From NCBI GenBank assembly GCA_004292705.1, contig RDXA01000379.1, positions 1 to 12,068 of the forward strand: a stretch of DNA of 12,068 bases. The letters run 5' to 3'. This document shows positions 7,224 through 12,068 of this stretch, piece by piece; position 1 is the stretch's first letter, and each line of letters opens with the position of its first letter. Both the position numbers and the translations under genes were made by a program. This DNA comes from Sphingomonadales bacterium (GTDB taxonomy: Bacteria; Pseudomonadota; Alphaproteobacteria; Sphingomonadales; Sphingomonadaceae). Below the pieces are notes generated by a model. The model made no database searches, was not told the origin of the DNA, and saw only the letters and a program-made list of their open reading frames with translations.

Positions 7224-8216
7224 ATGATGATCGAAGACATCTTCAAAGCGCTGGGCGATCCGACCCGGCTGCGCATCGCCCGCCTGCTCGGGACGATGGA
7301 GCTGGCTGTGGGCGAACTGGCGCAGGTTCTGGGGCAAAGCCAGCCGCGCGTGTCGCGCCATGTCGGTATCCTGTGTGATGCAGGCCTCGCCGAACGCCGC
7401 CGCGAGGGCAGCTGGGTGTTCCTGCGCCAAAGCGAATCGAGCGGGCCGGTTATCGATGCGGTGCAGAGCCTGCTGGCACTTGCCGAGGCTGCCGAACCGG
7501 CTTTTTCCGCGCTGTGTGATAGCGACCGCAAGAAGCTAGCGGCGATCCGCGCGGCGCGCGAGGCGGCGGCCGAGACGTACTTCGCGCGCCACGCGGGGGA
7601 TTGGGACAAGCTGCGGGCGCTCCACAGCGCCGATGCCGAAGTCGAGCGCCGCCTTGCCGAAGCCCTCGCCGACGCGCCGCTTGGCCATTTGCTCGACATC
7701 GGCACCGGCACGGGCCGCATGGCGGAACTGTTTGCGGATCGTGCCGATCGCATCGTCGCGCTCGACAAGAACCTTGAAATGCTGCGCGTAGCCCGCGCCA
7801 AACTCCAGCATCTGCCCGCAGCGCAGATCGAACTGGTGCAAGGCGATTTTGCCGATCTGCCGTTGCCCGATGCCAGCTTCGATACCGTGTTGCTGCATCA
7901 GGTGCTGCACTTCGCCCCCGATCCCGCTCCGGTGCTCGCGGAGGCCGCCCGGGTCCTGCGCGGCGGTGGGCGGATCGCTATCGTGGATTTCGCCAGCCAC
8001 GATCACGAAGAGCTGCGCACGCGCCACCAACACGTGCGTCTCGGCTTTTCCGACCGCCAGATGGCCGAGCTCCTCAAGCTCGCCGGTTTCAGCGTCAACG
8101 CCCCGGTTGCGCTTGAAGGGGGCGCACTGGTGGTCAAGATCTGGACGGCCAAGCGCCGCGCCACGGCCTCCGTCTCCACTCCAAGAACCTCCGCCGTCCT
8201 TAGGGAAACTGTCTGA
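7224..8216 (+). CDS. ArsR-family regulator fused to a SAM-dependent methyltransferase domain
   Basis: This is a two-domain protein of 330 residues. Residues about 1-75 form an ArsR winged helix-turn-helix (IFKALGDPTRLRIARLL, then GQSQPRVSRHVGIL and a wing near REGSWVFLR). It lacks the ELCVCDL-type cysteine metal site, so metal sensing is unlikely. Residues about 145-312 form a class I methyltransferase of the UbiE-like type: motif I LLDIGTGTG at 156-164, acidic Asp181 after strand two, GDFADLPLPDASFD near 207-220, and LRGGGRIAIVDF. A basic, Ser/Thr-rich tail ends the protein. In-frame ATGs also occur at 7209 and 7212, but they lie inside the operator or -10 box, so 7224 (or 7227) is the likely start on a nearly leaderless message. 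The stop overlaps the metF start by one base (TGATG). Context suggests control of methionine/SAM-cycle genes, with SAM or SAH as the likely signal. It resembles the SahR-type regulators I recall from Proteobacteria, but that identification is unchecked. Confidence 0.88.
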   Translation: MMIEDIFKALGDPTRLRIARLLGTMELAVGELAQVLGQSQPRVSRHVGILCDAGLAERRREGSWVFLRQSESSGPVIDAVQSLLALAEAAEPAFSALCDSDRKKLAAIRAAREAAAETYFARHAGDWDKLRALHSADAEVERRLAEALADAPLGHLLDIGTGTGRMAELFADRADRIVALDKNLEMLRVARAKLQHLPAAQIELVQGDFADLPLPDASFDTVLLHQVLHFAPDPAPVLAEAARVLRGGGRIAIVDFASHDHEELRTRHQHVRLGFSDRQMAELLKLAGFSVNAPVALEGGALVVKIWTAKRRATASVSTPRTSAVLRETV

Positions 8217-9145
8217 TGACCCCGACTCTCGATCAGCTCCACGAATTCCGCACCGCGACCGATACGCCGTTGTTCAGCGGCCTGCCGGGCGATGTCGCGG
8301 TCAGCTTCGAATTCTTCCCGCCCAAGAGCGAGAAGATGGAAGAGCAGCTGTGGGACGCGGTGACGCAGTTGCAGCCGCTGGGGCCGAGCTTTGTCTCGGT
8401 CACCTACGGCGCGGGCGGATCGACGCGCGAGCGCACACACGCCACGGTGGCGCGGATCATCGGCGAGGCCGGGCTTCCGGCGGCGGCGCACCTCACCTGT
8501 GTCGCGGCGTCCAAGGCTGAAATCCGCGACGTGGCCGAGCAATACTGGGAAGCGGGCGTGCGTCATATCGTGGCGCTGCGCGGCGATGCGGGCGAGCCCG
8601 GCGCGCCGTTCACCCCGCACCCGGAAGGCTATGCCAGCGCTGCCGATCTGGTCACCGGTCTCAAGGATATCGCCGATTTCGAGGTGAGCGTTGCCGCCTA
8701 TCCCGAAACGCACCCTGATGCGCTGAGCCCGCAGGACGACATCGACAATCTGAAGCGCAAGCTTGACGCAGGCGCCACCCGCGCGATCAGCCAGTTCTTC
8801 TTCTCGCCCGAAACCTTCTTCCGCTTTCGTGACCAATGCGCTGCCGCCGGGATCGATGCGCCGATCCTCCCCGGAATTCTGCCGGTCACCAACGTTGCAC
8901 AGGCGAGGAAGTTCGCAAGCGCCTGCGGGGCCGAATTCCCCGCGTGGATGGACGGATTGTTCGAGGGGCTGGATGAAAAGCCCGCCGCCCGCCAGCTGGT
9001 CGCTGCCACGGTCGCGGCGGAGCTGTGCCGCCGCCTTTATGCAGGGGGCGTGCGCGATTTCCACTTCTACACGCTGAACCGGCCCGAGCTCGCCTATGCG
9101 ATCTGCCACATGCTGGGCAAGCGTCCCGTGGAGTCAGCCCAATGA
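8216..9145 (+). CDS. metF: 5,10-methylenetetrahydrofolate reductase
   Basis: This flavoenzyme reduces 5,10-methylene-tetrahydrofolate to 5-methyl-tetrahydrofolate, the methyl donor for methionine synthase. The 309-residue protein is a single FAD-binding TIM barrel of the usual bacterial MetF length. Glu32 in SFEFFPP corresponds to catalytic Glu28 of E. coli MetF, Asp124 in ALRGD to Asp120 and Gln193 in SQFFF to Gln183. The ATG overlaps the stop of the preceding gene by one base, and AGGGA (8202-8206) lies nine bases upstream. Its stop overlaps the start of the first metH gene (ATGA), so the three genes form one tightly coupled unit. Its product feeds the split MetH encoded immediately downstream. 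Confidence 0.96.
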   Translation: MTPTLDQLHEFRTATDTPLFSGLPGDVAVSFEFFPPKSEKMEEQLWDAVTQLQPLGPSFVSVTYGAGGSTRERTHATVARIIGEAGLPAAAHLTCVAASKAEIRDVAEQYWEAGVRHIVALRGDAGEPGAPFTPHPEGYASAADLVTGLKDIADFEVSVAAYPETHPDALSPQDDIDNLKRKLDAGATRAISQFFFSPETFFRFRDQCAAAGIDAPILPGILPVTNVAQARKFASACGAEFPAWMDGLFEGLDEKPAARQLVAATVAAELCRRLYAGGVRDFHFYTLNRPELAYAICHMLGKRPVESAQ

Positions 9146-10185
9146 GCGCGCGTGAACACCTCCTCGCCGCCGCCAAGGAGCGCGTGCTGATCTTCGACGG
9201 CGCGTTCGGCACGCAGATCCAGAACCGCAAGCTGACCGAGGCGGATTATGCCGGCGATCTCGGCCTGCCCGCCGACCAGAAGGGCAATAACGACATTCTG
9301 GCGCTCACCCGACCCGATGTGTTGAGCGACATTACGCGTGCCTATTTCGCGGCGGGTTCGGATGTTGTCTCGACCAACACCTTCTCTGCCAATCGCATCA
9401 GCCAGGCGGATTATGCGGCGGAAGGTCTGGTGCGCGAAATCAATGTCGCCAGTGGCCAACTCGCCCGCGCGCTGGCCGATGAATTTGCGGCGAAAGACGG
9501 CAGGCCCCGCTTTGTCGCAGGCGCGATCGGGCCGACCAACAAGACCCTGTCGCTCAGTCCCGACGTCGAAGACCCCGGCTATCGCGAGATTGATTTCGAT
9601 TATCTGGTCGATGTCTATCTCGAACAGGCGCGCGCGCTGGTGGAAGGGGGCGTCGATTTCATCCTCATTGAAACCGTCTTCGATACGCTCAATGCCAAGG
9701 CCGGGATCATGGCGGTGAAGAAGCTCGAGCGCGAACTCGGGCGCGAGGTTCCGGTGATGATCTCGATGACGCTGACCGATCTTTCGGGCCGCAACCTCTC
9801 CGGCCACACCGTCGAGGCCTTCTGGTATGCCGTGCGGCACGCCAAGCCGCTCACCATCGGCCTCAATTGCAGCTTTGGCGCGGAACAATTGCGTCCGCAC
9901 GTCAAGGTGCTCTCGCAGATCGCGGACACGCTGCTGATGATCTATCCCAACGCCGGGCTGCCCAACGAGCTGGGCGAGTATGACGAGCAGCCCGATACCA
10001 CCGCCGGGCTGGTGAAGGACTGGGCCGATCACGGGCAGGTCAACATCCTCGGCGGGTGCTGCGGATCGAGCCCCGCGCATATCGCCGCGATCGCCAAGGC
10101 GGTGGCGAACAGCGAGCCGCGCAAGGTGCCATCGCCTGAGCCTGCCATGAAGCTGGCGGGGCTTGAGGCCTTTATCGCCGCCTGA
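9142..10185 (+). CDS. metH: Methionine synthase, homocysteine-binding half (split MetH, part 1)
   Basis: This 347-residue protein is the zinc-dependent homocysteine methyltransferase domain of cobalamin-dependent methionine synthase. It begins with RVLIFDGAFGTQIQ, as MetH does. The three zinc ligands are C243 (GLNCSFG) and C306-C307 (GGCCGSSP), only four positions off E. coli C247, C310 and C311. The protein ends just after LAGLEAF, where full-length MetH passes through a linker into the pterin domain. The TGA-TTA stop region is followed 20 bases later by the gene for the rest of the enzyme. The ATG overlaps the metF stop and has GGAG (9130-9133) eight bases upstream. Alone it can bind and activate homocysteine but has no B12 or folate site, so it must work with the downstream product. 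A betaine- or S-methylmethionine-dependent homocysteine methyltransferase is a less likely reading given the neighbour. Confidence 0.93.
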   Translation: MSAREHLLAAAKERVLIFDGAFGTQIQNRKLTEADYAGDLGLPADQKGNNDILALTRPDVLSDITRAYFAAGSDVVSTNTFSANRISQADYAAEGLVREINVASGQLARALADEFAAKDGRPRFVAGAIGPTNKTLSLSPDVEDPGYREIDFDYLVDVYLEQARALVEGGVDFILIETVFDTLNAKAGIMAVKKLERELGREVPVMISMTLTDLSGRNLSGHTVEAFWYAVRHAKPLTIGLNCSFGAEQLRPHVKVLSQIADTLLMIYPNAGLPNELGEYDEQPDTTAGLVKDWADHGQVNILGGCCGSSPAHIAAIAKAVANSEPRKVPSPEPAMKLAGLEAFIAA

Positions 10186-10193
10186 TTATCGCT

Positions 10194-10198
10194 GAGAG
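10194..10198 (+). promoter_or_regulatory. Ribosome binding site of the second metH gene
   Basis: GAGAG lies seven bases before the GTG at 10206. An in-frame TAA stands directly before that GTG, so no earlier start is possible. The next in-frame ATG, near 10292, would delete the conserved pterin-binding start. Confidence 0.5.
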
Positions 10199-10205
10199 AA
10201 CATAA

Positions 10206-12068
<1,863 letters not shown>

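Noticed and set aside
8003..9109. Long minus-strand open frame over metF
   Set aside because: It is antisense to an intact metF with all catalytic residues. Its protein has no recognisable domain.

Overview
The window is GC-rich, densely packed DNA whose coding regions mostly end codons in G or C. Many genes overlap by 1 or 4 bases. These traits, together with methionine synthase split into two genes beside metF and an ArsR-methyltransferase gene, suggest an alphaproteobacterium, most likely a sphingomonad or Erythrobacteraceae member. That placement is inferred from gene content and was not checked by a search. It looks like ordinary chromosome: I see no insertion sequence, phage gene, tRNA, rRNA or CRISPR array.

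Left part (1-7125) is a galactoside and galactose utilisation locus built around a divergent promoter region at about 3314-3414. On the minus strand lie a GH36 alpha-galactosidase and, overlapping it by four bases, a GH42 beta-galactosidase that runs off the left edge. On the plus strand lie a YidK-type sodium/sugar symporter, galT and galK. Neither glycosidase shows a signal peptide, so alpha- and beta-galactosides are probably imported and cut in the cytoplasm. The galactose released is then phosphorylated by GalK and exchanged onto UDP by GalT. galE, galM, an outer-membrane receptor and a sugar-responsive regulator are not in the window.

Middle (7126-7223) is a short regulatory stretch. 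It holds a small hairpin after galK, then a good sigma-70-like promoter whose spacer and -10 box are covered by a near-perfect 20-base palindrome. The next gene starts only a few bases after the expected transcription start, so its message is probably almost leaderless.

Right part (7224-12068) is a methionine/one-carbon operon. It encodes an ArsR-type DNA-binding domain fused to a SAM-dependent methyltransferase domain, then metF, then a split cobalamin-dependent methionine synthase. The first MetH half carries the homocysteine/zinc domain. The second carries the pterin, cap and B12 domains and the beginning of the reactivation domain, and it runs off the right edge. MetF supplies 5-methyl-tetrahydrofolate and the two MetH halves use it to methylate homocysteine. 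The fusion protein is the natural candidate to sense the state of the SAM/SAH cycle and control the operon.

The items most worth a second look are the promoter-embedded palindrome with the near-leaderless regulator, the regulator-methyltransferase fusion itself, the MetH split, and an unusual Ala-His pair where the symporter family usually has the Na2-site Ser/Thr residues.
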